Shown in pieces: positions 18,218-32,744 of a stretch of DNA of 35,000 bases. The stretch is taken from the NCBI GenBank assembly GCA_000158135.1, contig DS999531.1:470606-505605 (forward strand), given 5' to 3'. Source of the DNA: Rhodobacteraceae bacterium KLH11. GTDB taxonomy: Bacteria > Pseudomonadota > Alphaproteobacteria > Rhodobacterales > Rhodobacteraceae. Within the stretch, counting starts at the first letter, position 1, and each line of letters opens with the position of its first letter. The notes under the pieces were generated by a model. The model made no database searches and was not told the origin of the DNA. It saw only the letters and a list, made by a program, of their open reading frames with translations. The translations under genes and the position numbers were made by a program.

Positions 18218-18246
18218 TAAAAAAAGGCCTCGCAGTTGCGAGGCCT
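18218..18246 (-). terminator. Intrinsic terminator of rpoBC
   Basis: A 9-bp perfect stem AGGCCTCGC/GCGAGGCCT with a 4-nt loop is followed on the minus strand by TTTTTTTATG. It starts 24 bases after the rpoC stop and ends the rplJL-rpoBC unit. Confidence 0.93.
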
Positions 18247-18269
18247 AATTCTTGGGTATGAGGAGCTAT

Positions 18270-22511
<4,242 letters not shown>

Positions 22512-22563
22512 TTTGATACCTCAAATTTTGCGGAAGGGGGGACGGGAGGAAGGGCCGAGGCCC

Positions 22564-26700
<4,137 letters not shown>

Positions 26701-26834
26701 GTCAGATGTCACCTTTCGATGTTCTCAGCGGGCAAAGACACCGTCGGGCCCCGGCATCTTGCACAATCGAGATAACACGCCCGGATCAATTCATGGCCAC
26801 CGTCCCGAAGGCGGCCTCCCGATCCGAAAACCGT

Positions 26835-26911
26835 GTCTTAGAAAACGCCCCAGACGATGAGGCCCTTTCTAAGACAGGTTCGGCTGGGCCCGGACTTCTC
26901 CGAACCCAGCC
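26835..26911 (-). promoter_or_regulatory. rplL-rpoB intergenic hairpins (candidate attenuator / RNase III site)
   Basis: Two strong inverted repeats lie between rplL and rpoB. The first is GTCTTAGAAA/TTTCTAAGAC (26835-26875, 10 bp, 21-nt loop). The second is GGCTGGG..CGGA/TCCG..CCCAGCC (26882-26911). In E. coli the same gap holds a partial terminator and an RNase III cleavage hairpin. No T run follows the second stem on the minus strand, so processing fits better than termination. The function is inferred by analogy. Confidence 0.55.
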
Positions 26912-26950
26912 AAATTTTTCGGCACATCAGCGATGCACCTGTCGAATGGC

Positions 26951-27325
26951 TTAGGCCAGTTCGACCTCGGCACCAGCTGCTTCCAGCTTGGCTTTGACTT
27001 CTTCGGCTTCCGCCTTGTCAACGCCTTCTTTGATCTTGCCGCCAGCTTCAACCAGTTCCTTGGCTTCTTTCAGGCCCAGACCGGTGATGCCGCGAACTTC
27101 TTTGATCACGTTGATTTTCGAAGCGCCGGCGTTCTTCAGAACGACGTCGAATTCGGTTTTCTCTTCCTCAGCTGCGCCACCGGCGTCGCCACCGGCTGCC
27201 ATGACAACTGCGCCGCCTGCTGCGGGCTCGATGCCATATTCGTCTTTGAGGATGGTTTTCAGTTCTTGTGCTTCCAGCAGGGTCAGACCCACGATGCTTT
27301 CTGCGAGTGCTTTCAGATCAGCCAT
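26951..27325 (-). CDS. rplL: Ribosomal protein bL12 (L7/L12)
   Basis: Stalk protein of 124 aa that recruits translation factors. The N-terminal dimerisation helix is [20 protein letters not shown]. An Ala/Gly-rich hinge (residues about 38-53) leads into the C-terminal domain, with [32 protein letters not shown] and [11 protein letters not shown]. It is 79 bases after rplJ and upstream of rpoB, the conserved beta-operon order. Length and motifs are typical. Confidence 0.98.
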   Translation of the reverse strand: MADLKALAESIVGLTLLEAQELKTILKDEYGIEPAAGGAVVMAAGGDAGGAAEEEKTEFDVVLKNAGASKINVIKEVRGITGLGLKEAKELVEAGGKIKEGVDKAEAEEVKAKLEAAGAEVELA

Positions 27326-27404
27326 TTTATCAGCTCTTTCCGTTTACAGTGTGTGTTCCAACGTCAGGGTATTTACCCTACGCAGATCATTCAGTGCCAA
27401 CCGC

Positions 27405-27923
27405 TTACGCAGCTTCCGCCTTCTCTTCGATGGTGGAAAGGATGCTTGCGATGTTGCTTGCAGGTGCGCCAATTGCACCGGCGATGTTGCTTGCAGGTGC
27501 GCCAAGCATGCCAGCGATGGTAGCAATAAGCTCCTCGCGAGACGGCATTTTCGACACGGCTGCAACACCAGCCCGGTCCAGAGCGTTCTCGCCCATTGCA
27601 CCGCCAAGAATTTCGAACTTGTCGTTATCCTTGGCAAAGCCCTCGGCCACTTTGGCTGCTGCCACAGGGTCCTCGGAATAGGTCAGAACGGTCATCCCTG
27701 TCAGCAGGTCGGCCATGCTTGCACACGGCTTACCCTCAAGGGCGATTTTGGCGAGCCTGTTCTTGGCAACACGCACAGACCCACCCGCTTCGCGTGCACG
27801 CGCGCGCAGGTCCTGCATCTCGGCAACTGTCAGACCGGCGTAGTGCGAAACCACCACGACGCCAGAGCTTTCGAAGATCTGGCCGAGTTCCTCGACCACT
27901 TTCTCTTTCTGGGCTCTATCCAC
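27405..27923 (-). CDS. rplJ: Ribosomal protein uL10
   Basis: Stalk base protein of 172 aa that binds 23S rRNA and L7/L12 dimers. The family N-terminus is [20 protein letters not shown], with [20 protein letters not shown] and the RNA-binding KNRLAKIAL. The C-terminal L12-binding helix contains two GAPASNIA segments, encoded by a 25-bp direct repeat. The start is a GTG at 27923 with GGAGAG just upstream. The usual upstream neighbour rplA is absent; an inert-looking leader and IS debris take its place. Confidence 0.97.
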   Translation of the reverse strand: MDRAQKEKVVEELGQIFESSGVVVVSHYAGLTVAEMQDLRARAREAGGSVRVAKNRLAKIALEGKPCASMADLLTGMTVLTYSEDPVAAAKVAEGFAKDNDKFEILGGAMGENALDRAGVAAVSKMPSREELIATIAGMLGAPASNIAGAIGAPASNIASILSTIEEKAEAA

Positions 27924-28110
27924 AGTTCTCTCCAGGTTAGGGGCGATATCTCACCCCGGCTCATATTTGCCGCGGTCGAAACCCCGGCGTTCAGGTCCGT
28001 TGTTACGGGAATGGCCAAAACTCGCCCGAGGGCGGGACCCTCGAAATTCTTTGGTCTTACCCGTCTCAGGCAGGGAATTAAGGGATCAGATGACACCACC
28101 CACCGTCTTG
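27924..28110 (-). promoter_or_regulatory. rplJ leader region
   Basis: Non-coding stretch ahead of rplJ and downstream of an intrinsic terminator, so it should hold the rplJL-rpoBC promoter and possibly an L10 autoregulatory leader. A 6-bp stem CGAGGG/CCCTCG is present at 28027-28043. I could not identify a convincing -35/-10 pair or the full L10-binding fold by eye. Confidence 0.4.
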
Positions 28111-28120
28111 GACGAAACAA

Positions 28121-28152
28121 AATAAAGCGCACGACGAATCGCACGCTTTATT
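28121..28152 (-). terminator. Intrinsic terminator of a lost upstream gene
   Basis: A 9-bp perfect inverted repeat AATAAAGCG/CGCTTTATT (28121-28129 and 28144-28152) is followed on the minus strand by TTGTTTCG. It would stop transcription from a minus-strand gene to the right, but what lies there now (28153-28257) is about 100 bases with no recognisable gene, then an IS remnant. Confidence 0.55.
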
Positions 28153-28257
28153 CCGTGGCTTTACTTAGGACAGAACGCAGTGGTTTCCAAGAGGCAAATT
28201 GCGCAAATTTCGGACACTTGCTGCCTCGAACTTTGGTCACGACGAAACATCTACAAT

Positions 28258-28599
28258 TGGGCCTCCCCATCTGAATGGGCCCACCGTTAAGATTATGAAA
28301 CGGAGGATCAGAAATGGCGAGCAGAAGACCGAAGCCGCAAGAGATTGTCTCGAAGTTGCGGCAGGTTGAAGTTCTGATGGAGCAAGGCATGCCTCGTCTG
28401 GATACAATCAGACAGATTGGGGTTATAGCAAAAACGTATTACCGCTGGCGCAAGCAGTATGGTGGAATGGGTGTAGATCAATTGAACGAACTAAAGCGGT
28501 TTCAGAAGGAAGATGAGCGGCTAAGGCGTGCGGTATCAGACCTGACGCTGGACAAGCTTATCCTGTCGGAAGCATCGCTGGGCAACTTCTAAGCCCCGC
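28258..28599 (+). mobile_element. IS3-type element remnant (left part only)
   Basis: The remnant starts with a GGGCCTCCCCATCTGAATGG end-like sequence, carries a full orfA, and keeps only the first few bases of the orfB region after the orfA stop. It breaks off near 28599, where an IS1182-type transposase fragment begins on the other strand. Confidence 0.6.
28314..28592 (+). CDS. IS3-family transposase OrfA (orphan)
   Basis: A 92-aa OrfA of the IS3 family, DNA-binding half of a two-part transposase. The helix-turn-helix is visible in LRQVEVLMEQGMPRLDTIRQ followed by IGVIAKTYYRWRKQYGG. The C-terminal leucine-zipper-like RRAVSDLTLDKLILSEASLGNF (in part) is typical of complete OrfA ends. A GGAGGATCAG ribosome site precedes the ATG. 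The partner OrfB with the DDE catalytic core is missing, so the element cannot move on its own. Confidence 0.8.
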   Translation: MASRRPKPQEIVSKLRQVEVLMEQGMPRLDTIRQIGVIAKTYYRWRKQYGGMGVDQLNELKRFQKEDERLRRAVSDLTLDKLILSEASLGNF

Positions 28600-28786
28600 T
28601 CATCATCAACTCAGGGTCAATTGAAGGACGACCATGCGAGCTATTCGACGGCGCCAGAAGCGGTCGAACGTCCGACAGGTCAAGGAAACGATCAATGCCG
28701 CGTAGCGAGTGATCGGCAGGAACAAACTCGTCAATCGAGAACTCGTAAAACAGCGCACCCTGCGCCAACTGCCTCGGTCCCATCAT
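28600..28786 (-). pseudogene. IS1182-type transposase, N-terminal fragment
   Basis: The first ~62 residues of an IS1182-like (IS4/IS5-like DDE) transposase: MMGPRQLAQGALFYEFSIDE, FVPADHSLRGIDRFLDLS, then HGRPSIDPELM. Full members are several hundred residues; this one ends at the junction with the IS3 remnant, after which the frame runs into IS3 sequence and stops. GGAGG lies 8 bases before the ATG at 28786. It is non-functional. The sequence 28787-28959 beyond it shows no gene. Confidence 0.75.
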
Positions 28787-28959
28787 CGCTAAGTCCTCCA
28801 CTCTCAAAACGAGTGAATCAGCGCCAGACCAACCAATCAACAGACTTTTCCAACACTATCTCCGCTTCGCGCTTATTCACATCACCAACTCCGAACGGCT
28901 GCATTCACTCAATTTTTCTCCGGTGTTCGACATCTGACCAGCGCTTGTTGACTGGCAGT

Positions 28960-29469
28960 TTACGCACGTCGCGCTACGTCATCGTGTGTCAACGGCATGA
29001 AATCCCAAACATCGACGCCTACATTGACGGAGTTGCGCGAGCCACGCCAATTGTTGTGAACGTACCCAAACAATTGCAGAGCGTCTTGTCTCGCATGATT
29101 CCACGTAATCATTGGGTAGTGGCACAGCGTGTTGCGCTGGTTCTTGGGCCCGTCAGCCACCTCTGCCAGTAGTGATACCGAGGACCAATCCAATGACTGG
29201 GTAAGGTCGCTGTCATGATTGCCGACGATCAGGTGTTTGCGCGCGCCGGGCAACTGGCCAAAGATCTGTTGTAGATACACTGGATCTTTCGCTGGCACAC
29301 CGAAAACAAAATCTCCGATGATCCAGAGATCGTCCTCAGGCTTTACGACATTCCACATGTTGTCAAGCATAACACCGTCCATATGAGCGGACGACTTGAA
29401 TGGGCGGTCGCAAAACCTAATAACGTTCTCATACCTAAAGTGGGTGTCTGCTGTATACCAATTCGTCAT
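28960..29469 (-). CDS. Calcineurin-like metallophosphoesterase
   Basis: Small phosphoesterase of 169 aa. Metal-site motifs appear in order: DTH (Asp8, His10), GDF (Asp53), GNHD (residues 83-86) and a lone His117 in CHYP. The final motif reads GYVH (135-138), where the family usually has GHxH, so one metal-ligand His is replaced by Tyr. The protein is short and sits inside an IS-rich region with lower G+C than the paa genes. It may be an acquired passenger gene. Its substrate is unknown; the altered motif raises the possibility of reduced activity. Confidence 0.8.
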   Translation of the reverse strand: MTNWYTADTHFRYENVIRFCDRPFKSSAHMDGVMLDNMWNVVKPEDDLWIIGDFVFGVPAKDPVYLQQIFGQLPGARKHLIVGNHDSDLTQSLDWSSVSLLAEVADGPKNQRNTLCHYPMITWNHARQDALQLFGYVHNNWRGSRNSVNVGVDVWDFMPLTHDDVARRA

Positions 29470-29503
29470 GCCTACAACTCTTCAACTACCGTTCATTTTC
29501 GAG

Positions 29504-29790
29504 CTAAACTCTAAGTTTTTTAGACGGCGATTGATCGATTGGAAAATTCGGCGGCAGTAGAACTTCGCAGCCTGCGCGCCTGAAAACAATCCGTGGTGTC
29601 GGAGGTTGCGCGAGCGGCTCATCACGTTGGACTTTGATTTCCGCAAACGTCGGGGCTGGTTTCGGGGTCTTTTGTTGCTTGGGAGATGATTTTCGAGAGC
29701 TGCCTTTCCGCCAACTGTAGGCCGTCTTGTTCGAAACCTGGCAGGTCTTTTGCACCTCCCCGATTGATAGCTCGCCGGATCTCATTCTCT
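29504..29790 (-). pseudogene. 3' part of a transposon-type helix-turn-helix gene split by an IS66-like element
   Basis: This fragment encodes RSGELSIGEVQKTCQVSNKT (helix-turn-helix-like), a basic linker and a tail with PRIVFRRAGCEVLLPPNFP. It resembles the small OrfA/TnpA proteins of IS66-type elements. The coding frame continues across the 8-bp target duplication into the 5' part at 31924-32067: codons for Gln-Arg-Met (CAGAGAATG) occur in the same phase on both sides. Rejoined, the gene would encode about 140 aa. An in-frame ATG just inside the IS66-like end (29803) could start a short product, but a stop codon directly precedes it. Confidence 0.7.
29783..29790. repeat. Target-site duplication, left copy
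   Basis: CATTCTCT directly abuts the left end (GTAAGCG) of the IS66-like element and is repeated exactly at 31924-31931 beyond its right end. Eight bases is the usual duplication length of the IS66 family. Confidence 0.9.
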
Positions 29791-29968
29791 GTAAGCGTTG
29801 CATCTAACCCCCTAATTTACGTCTTCCGGCAAAGGCATCTGAGGCCTATATTGGCGCTACGCGCCAATATGGAAACAGCTTCCTTGGTACATTCCGTTTT
29901 GGGCGCTCTTTCTCGTACCTCATTTTCTAAGTGGATACCCGTTTAAGACATCAGGGAGATCGCCTTAG

Positions 29969-30292
29969 CTAACTATCGATGAACCAAAAATGGGGAGGAA
30001 TTGGCAACCGATAGTGCCTGCAAGCCGCCAGGAACATAGCAACCAGGCCGAAACGTACTGCACTAACACCGTTGATATCAGGGCAGTTCTCAATCGCCAA
30101 ATTGAGCATTTTGGCAGTTTCGTCAAAACCATTCTGGGGGGATAGGTCTGTAACACAAACACCGTGATAAGTCTCACCCTGCCAAATCAGTTCTTCGGTG
30201 TCTTCATCAGGAAACCATGCCTGATAAGTGTCTGACGTCAGCGCCTTTGGGTCCAAATAGCGGTATTTGATAAGAGAGTGTTCTTGGCTCAT
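29969..30292 (-). CDS. Hypothetical protein, 5' end replaced by the IS3 terminus
   Basis: An open frame of 107 aa that I do not recognise. The visible start ATG (30292) and first seven or eight codons lie inside the IS3 left inverted repeat; the native sequence begins around KYRYLDPKALTSDTYQAWF. It contains an acidic segment (WFPDEDTEELIW) and ends in HYRLPIPPHFWFIDS. It lies within the IS66-like element but is not an IS66 gene, so it is probably a passenger or pre-existing fragment whose original N-terminus was removed. Expression is uncertain. Confidence 0.5.
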   Translation of the reverse strand: MSQEHSLIKYRYLDPKALTSDTYQAWFPDEDTEELIWQGETYHGVCVTDLSPQNGFDETAKMLNLAIENCPDINGVSAVRFGLVAMFLAACRHYRLPIPPHFWFIDS

Positions 30293-30314
30293 CGTAACCA
30301 CTGAGGAGTGGACG

Positions 30315-30680
30315 ATGAGAAAGACAAATAGGAGCCCCGGCGAGAAGATCGTCAAAGACATCAAGCGGGCGACACGCAAACAGTACTCAGCCGAAGAGAA
30401 GATCCGGATCGTTCTGGATGGCCTTCGCGGAGAAGACAGCATTGCAGAGCTGTGCCGCCGTGAGGGGATTTCCCAAGGTGTTTACTACAAATGGTCGAAG
30501 GACTTCATGGAAGCCGGGAAGAAGCGGCTTGCCGGTGACACAGCACGTGCAGCGACAACCGACGAGGTCAAGGACCTGCGGCGCGAAGCTCGCGATCTGA
30601 AAGAGGTTGTTGCGGAACAAACTCTCGAACTGCGCTTGCTCAAAAAAAGCATGACCGGCAATGGGGACGACCACGAATGA
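30315..30680 (+). CDS. IS3-family transposase OrfA
   Basis: A 121-aa DNA-binding subunit. The helix-turn-helix includes RKQYSAEEKIRIVLDGLRGE, then SIAELCRREGISQGVYYKWS. The C-terminus is a heptad-like stretch rich in Leu (DLKEVVAEQTLELRLLKKS). The ATG at 30315 follows GAGGAG. The stop overlaps the orfB start (ATGA). The reading frame also crosses a run of seven A residues, where a -1 shift leads directly into the orfB frame without any stop. Confidence 0.9.
   Translation: MRKTNRSPGEKIVKDIKRATRKQYSAEEKIRIVLDGLRGEDSIAELCRREGISQGVYYKWSKDFMEAGKKRLAGDTARAATTDEVKDLRREARDLKEVVAEQTLELRLLKKSMTGNGDDHE
30642..30648 (+). promoter_or_regulatory. Probable programmed -1 frameshift site (A7)
   Basis: Seven A residues fall at Lys-Lys codons of orfA. 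The orfB frame is -1 relative to orfA, and from this site to the orfB ATG at 30677 it is open. IS3 elements normally make OrfAB fusion transposase by slippage on such runs. Confidence 0.7.
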
Positions 30681-31657
30681 GATACTCTGCATCTGAGAAG
30701 TTGGAGATCATTCGGTTGATTGAAGAAAGCCATCTGTCAGCACGTCGTACATTGGCCAAACTGGGTATCCCTCGCACCACATTCTACCGATGGTACGACC
30801 GATACCTGCAGCGCGGAGAGGCTGGCCTTGAGGATCGGTCTCCCAAGCCAAAGCATGTCTGGAACCGCGTTCCTGACGAGGTGAAGCGCAAGGTCGTCAG
30901 CTTCGCCTTGAAGGAAACAGAGCTGTCACCCCGCGAGTTGGCGGTGACGTTCACAGACCAAGAACGGTACTTTGTATCGGAATCCACAGTGTATCGCACG
31001 CTCAAGGCACATGACCTGATCACCAGCCCTGCGTTCATCGTGCTGAAAGCCGCAAATGAGTTCGAGCATAAGACAACGGCCATCAACCAGCTTTGGCAGA
31101 CCGACTTTACCTATCTCAAGGTTCTGGGGTGGGGCTGGTTTTATCTCAGCACGATCCTGGACGATTACAGCCGCTACATCATCTCGTGGAAGCTCTGCAC
31201 GAACATGCGGGCTGAGGATGTGACAGACACCCTCAATTTGGCCTTGCAGGCATCTGGCTGTGATCAGGTCCATGTCGTCCACAAACCGCGCCTGCTGAGC
31301 GATAATGGGTCCAGCTATGTCTCTGGTGACCTCGCTGAATGGCTGCGAGACAAAGGCATGAAGCACTCACGCGGTGCGCCATATCACCCTCAGACACAAG
31401 GTAAAATCGAACGATGGCATCAAACCTTGAAGAACCGGATCTTGCTGGAAAACTACTTCCTACCAGGCGATCTCGAAGCCCAAATCGAAGCCTTCGTCGA
31501 TCACTACAATCACCAGCGCTACCACGAGAGCCTGAACAACGTCACACCCGCCGACGTCTACTTTGGGCGTGACCAAGCCATTCTGGAACAACGAGAAAGG
31601 ATCAAACAGAAGACGTTCAAAGCGCGACGCTGGCATCACAGCCAACGCGCAGCATAA
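30677..31657 (+). CDS. IS3-family transposase OrfB (DDE catalytic subunit)
   Basis: A 326-aa retroviral-integrase-type transposase. The catalytic triad is visible: first Asp in WQTDFTYLKV, second Asp in LLSDNGSSYVS, and Glu in HPQTQGKIERWHQTLKNR, with the usual spacing of 35 residues between the last two. An N-terminal helix-turn-helix segment (SARRTLAKLGIPRTTFYRWY) precedes it. No stop or missing catalytic residue is seen, so the element may still be active, either alone or as an OrfAB fusion. Confidence 0.93.
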   Translation: MRYSASEKLEIIRLIEESHLSARRTLAKLGIPRTTFYRWYDRYLQRGEAGLEDRSPKPKHVWNRVPDEVKRKVVSFALKETELSPRELAVTFTDQERYFVSESTVYRTLKAHDLITSPAFIVLKAANEFEHKTTAINQLWQTDFTYLKVLGWGWFYLSTILDDYSRYIISWKLCTNMRAEDVTDTLNLALQASGCDQVHVVHKPRLLSDNGSSYVSGDLAEWLRDKGMKHSRGAPYHPQTQGKIERWHQTLKNRILLENYFLPGDLEAQIEAFVDHYNHQRYHESLNNVTPADVYFGRDQAILEQRERIKQKTFKARRWHHSQRAA

Positions 31658-31690
31658 TCAAACCGACCAGATGAGCCAAACACTCTCTTA

Positions 31691-31834
31691 GTTTACGCCG
31701 CTCCTGGTTCCAAAAACTCTGACGACGGACACGTTTATGAAGCGTTTGAAGCTGGGTGGCCAAACGCGACGCCCACCGGCATGCACTTCGATTTTGAAGC
31801 CGTATACTTCGAAAGATCTGGTTTCCAACCCCAT
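31691..31834 (-). pseudogene. IS66-type orfA fragment, truncated by the IS3 insertion
   Basis: From the ATG at 31834 (AAGG upstream) the frame reads MGLETRSFEVYGFKIEVHAG, then GRRVWPPSFKRF, and stops at a TAA formed in the IS3 terminus (31688-31690). The GRR-W---FKR motif is shared with the disrupted gene at 31924-32067, so both look like IS66-type first genes placed just inside an element end. Only about 48 codons remain. Confidence 0.6.
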
Positions 31835-31923
31835 GGCAGCGCCTTTTCTCTGCTTCGCGGCAGTATCTCATGATGAAGTCGAAAGCGTCAGATGTTATTT
31901 AGGGCCCCAGATGCAACGCTTAC

Positions 31924-31931
31924 CATTCTCT
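31924..31931. repeat. Target-site duplication, right copy
   Basis: CATTCTCT follows the right end (CGCTTAC) of the IS66-like element and matches 29783-29790 exactly. Confidence 0.9.
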
Positions 31932-32067
31932 GACCCATCGCGCGTTTGAACTTTGTGGACCACAAACGGCGACCATCTTTCCCGATAGGGATTGAGTAGC
32001 CAAAAGCATGGAAGATGTCTTGTATTTTCTGATCAATTGCGGGCTCACCTAAAGCTTGAGAGTTCAT
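31924..32067 (-). pseudogene. 5' part of the split transposon-type helix-turn-helix gene
   Basis: This encodes MNSQALGEPAIDQKIQDIFH, then FGYSIPIGKDGRRLWSTKFK and RAMGQRM, where the IS66-like element interrupts it. The ATG at 32067 follows AAGGA; an in-frame ATG at 32091 is an alternative. The remainder is at 29504-29790 in the same phase. The start lies about 85 bases inside an IS66-type terminal sequence at 32126-32151, so the gene belongs to an older, outer IS66-like element. Confidence 0.7.
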
Positions 32068-32125
32068 GATGCCTGTATCCTTTTTAGGCATTATAAACGT
32101 CGATCCATGGCATGATCAGGGGTGA

Positions 32126-32151
32126 TTTAGGGGGTCAGATGCACCGCTTAC
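32126..32151. repeat. Right terminal repeat of an outer IS66-like element
   Basis: Read inward the end is GTAAGCGGTGCATCTGACCC followed by CCTAAA, close to the ends of the nested element. It marks an older IS66-like insertion that stops 7 bases short of the first tRNA-like repeat. I found no matching left end or copy of the flanking GAAGCGTT in the window. Confidence 0.7.
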
Positions 32152-32158
32152 GAAGCGT

Positions 32159-32212
32159 TGGTTGCGGGGAGAGGACTTGAACCTCTGACCTTCAGGTTAT
32201 GAGCCTGACTAG
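32159..32212 (-). repeat. 3'-half copy A of tRNA-fMet
   Basis: A 54-nt match to the 3' half of the tRNA-fMet at 32400, from the base of the anticodon stem through CCA, with one change in the T loop and one near the break. The D arm and 5' acceptor strand are absent, so it cannot fold into a tRNA. Confidence 0.9.
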
Positions 32213-32216
32213 GTGA

Positions 32217-32255
32217 AGACGTTAAGCAATTGATCCAGTGGATCAATTGTAGTCT
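32217..32255. repeat. Palindrome A
   Basis: Inner stem CAATTGATCCA/TGGATCAATTG (11 bp, centred on one G) and outer stem AGAC/GTCT, separated by GTTAAG on one side and TA on the other. The same architecture with different stem sequences recurs in palindrome B. Confidence 0.85.
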
Positions 32256-32284
32256 GAATGGGCTGTACTGAGATTTTCTGACGC

Positions 32285-32338
32285 TGGTTGCGGGAGCAGG
32301 ATTTGAACCTGCGACCTTCAGGTTATGAGCCTGACGAG
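32285..32338 (-). repeat. 3'-half copy B of tRNA-fMet (variant)
   Basis: Again 54 nt from anticodon stem through CCA. Here the T stem is GCAGG/CCTGC where the true gene has AGAGG/CCTCT, with both strands changed so pairing is kept, and the acceptor strand is TCCCGCA. It therefore derives from a different fMet allele, not from simple decay of the local gene. Confidence 0.9.
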
Positions 32339-32342
32339 GTTT

Positions 32343-32381
32343 GATCGTTAAGCAAACAGTCCAGTGGACTGTTTGTAGATC
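32343..32381. repeat. Palindrome B
   Basis: Inner stem CAAACAGTCCA/TGGACTGTTTG (11 bp, centred on one G) and outer stem GATC/GATC, with the same GTTAAG and TA internal spacers as palindrome A. Stem bases differ from A in matched pairs. Confidence 0.85.
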
Positions 32382-32399
32382 GAACGGGCTGCTGGGAGT

Positions 32400-32476
<77 letters not shown>

Positions 32477-32522
32477 CCAGGTGTTTTTTCATCGTGTTAG
32501 AGAGGATGTGGGCTTTTACTAG

Positions 32523-32638
32523 GTTTGGCGGTGACCTACTCTCCCGGGGCTTAAGCCCAAGTACCATTGGCGCGGCAGTGCTTAACTTCCGGGTTCGGGA
32601 TGGGACCGGGTGTTTCACTTGCGCTATGACCACCAAAC
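32523..32638 (-). rRNA. rrf: 5S ribosomal RNA
   Basis: The minus strand contains TTTGGTGGTCATAGCGCAAG near the 5' end, CCCATCCCGAACCCGGAAGT in the middle and GAGAGTAGGTCACCGCC near the 3' end, with the terminal GTTTGG/CCAAAC helix. Ends are accurate to a few bases. Confidence 0.95.
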
Positions 32639-32652
32639 CGAGGAAAAGCCCA

Positions 32653-32721
32653 CGTCGCGTTTTGCGGAGCAAACGCGACGGGTGGCAGGCAGCGTATTTG
32701 CTTGCAAATGCGCGTTGCCAC
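32653..32721. repeat. Double-hairpin unit 1 in the 23S-5S spacer
   Basis: Hairpin 1 is CGTCGCGTTT/AAACGCGACG with an 8-nt loop (32653-32680). Hairpin 2 (32682-32721) has outer stem GTGGCA/TGCCAC and inner stem ATTTGC/GCAAAT with the conserved flanks GGCAGCG and GCGCGT. The unit recurs at 32745-32813. Confidence 0.85.
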
Positions 32722-32744
32722 TCGGTTGTTATGTCAATCAACAC

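Larger units (their letters stand above)
30271..31690 (+). mobile_element. IS3-family insertion sequence, apparently intact
   Basis: A 1420-bp element. The left end TAAGAGAGTGTTCTTGGCTC (ATC follows) and the inverted right end TAAGAGAGTGTTTGGCTCAT (C follows) match except for a 2-base indel. Inside are overlapping orfA and orfB with a slippery A run. No clear target duplication is seen (TTTGA on the left, GTTTA on the right), so the exact ends may be off by a few bases or flanking DNA may have been lost. Confidence 0.82.
29791..31923. mobile_element. IS66-like element, decayed, with a nested IS3-family insertion
   Basis: Both ends read inward GTAAGCGTTGCATCT (15 identical bases), then diverge before CCCTAA, and the element is flanked by the 8-bp duplication CATTCTCT. 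GTAAGCG ends and 8-bp duplications are IS66-family hallmarks. It is 2133 bp in total but only about 713 bp without the nested IS3 element (30271-31690). It lacks tnpB and tnpC, keeping only a 5' piece of an orfA-type gene (31691-31834) and an unrelated small ORF. It must therefore have been moved by a transposase supplied elsewhere, or have decayed after insertion. No gene is seen in 29804-29968. Confidence 0.85.

Noticed and set aside
28148..28390. Minus-strand 80-codon frame ending just before the terminator at 28121
   Set aside because: More than half of it overlaps the IS3 remnant in antisense and no motif is recognisable. The last ~35 codons could be the tail of a lost gene, but there is no positive evidence.
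28621..29172. Plus-strand 183-codon frame
   Set aside because: It overlaps the IS1182 fragment and the phosphoesterase in antisense and shows no domain, so it was not called.
32159..32338. Two further tRNA-fMet genes
   Set aside because: Both copies lack the D arm and the 5' acceptor strand and are 3' halves only, so they cannot be functional tRNAs.
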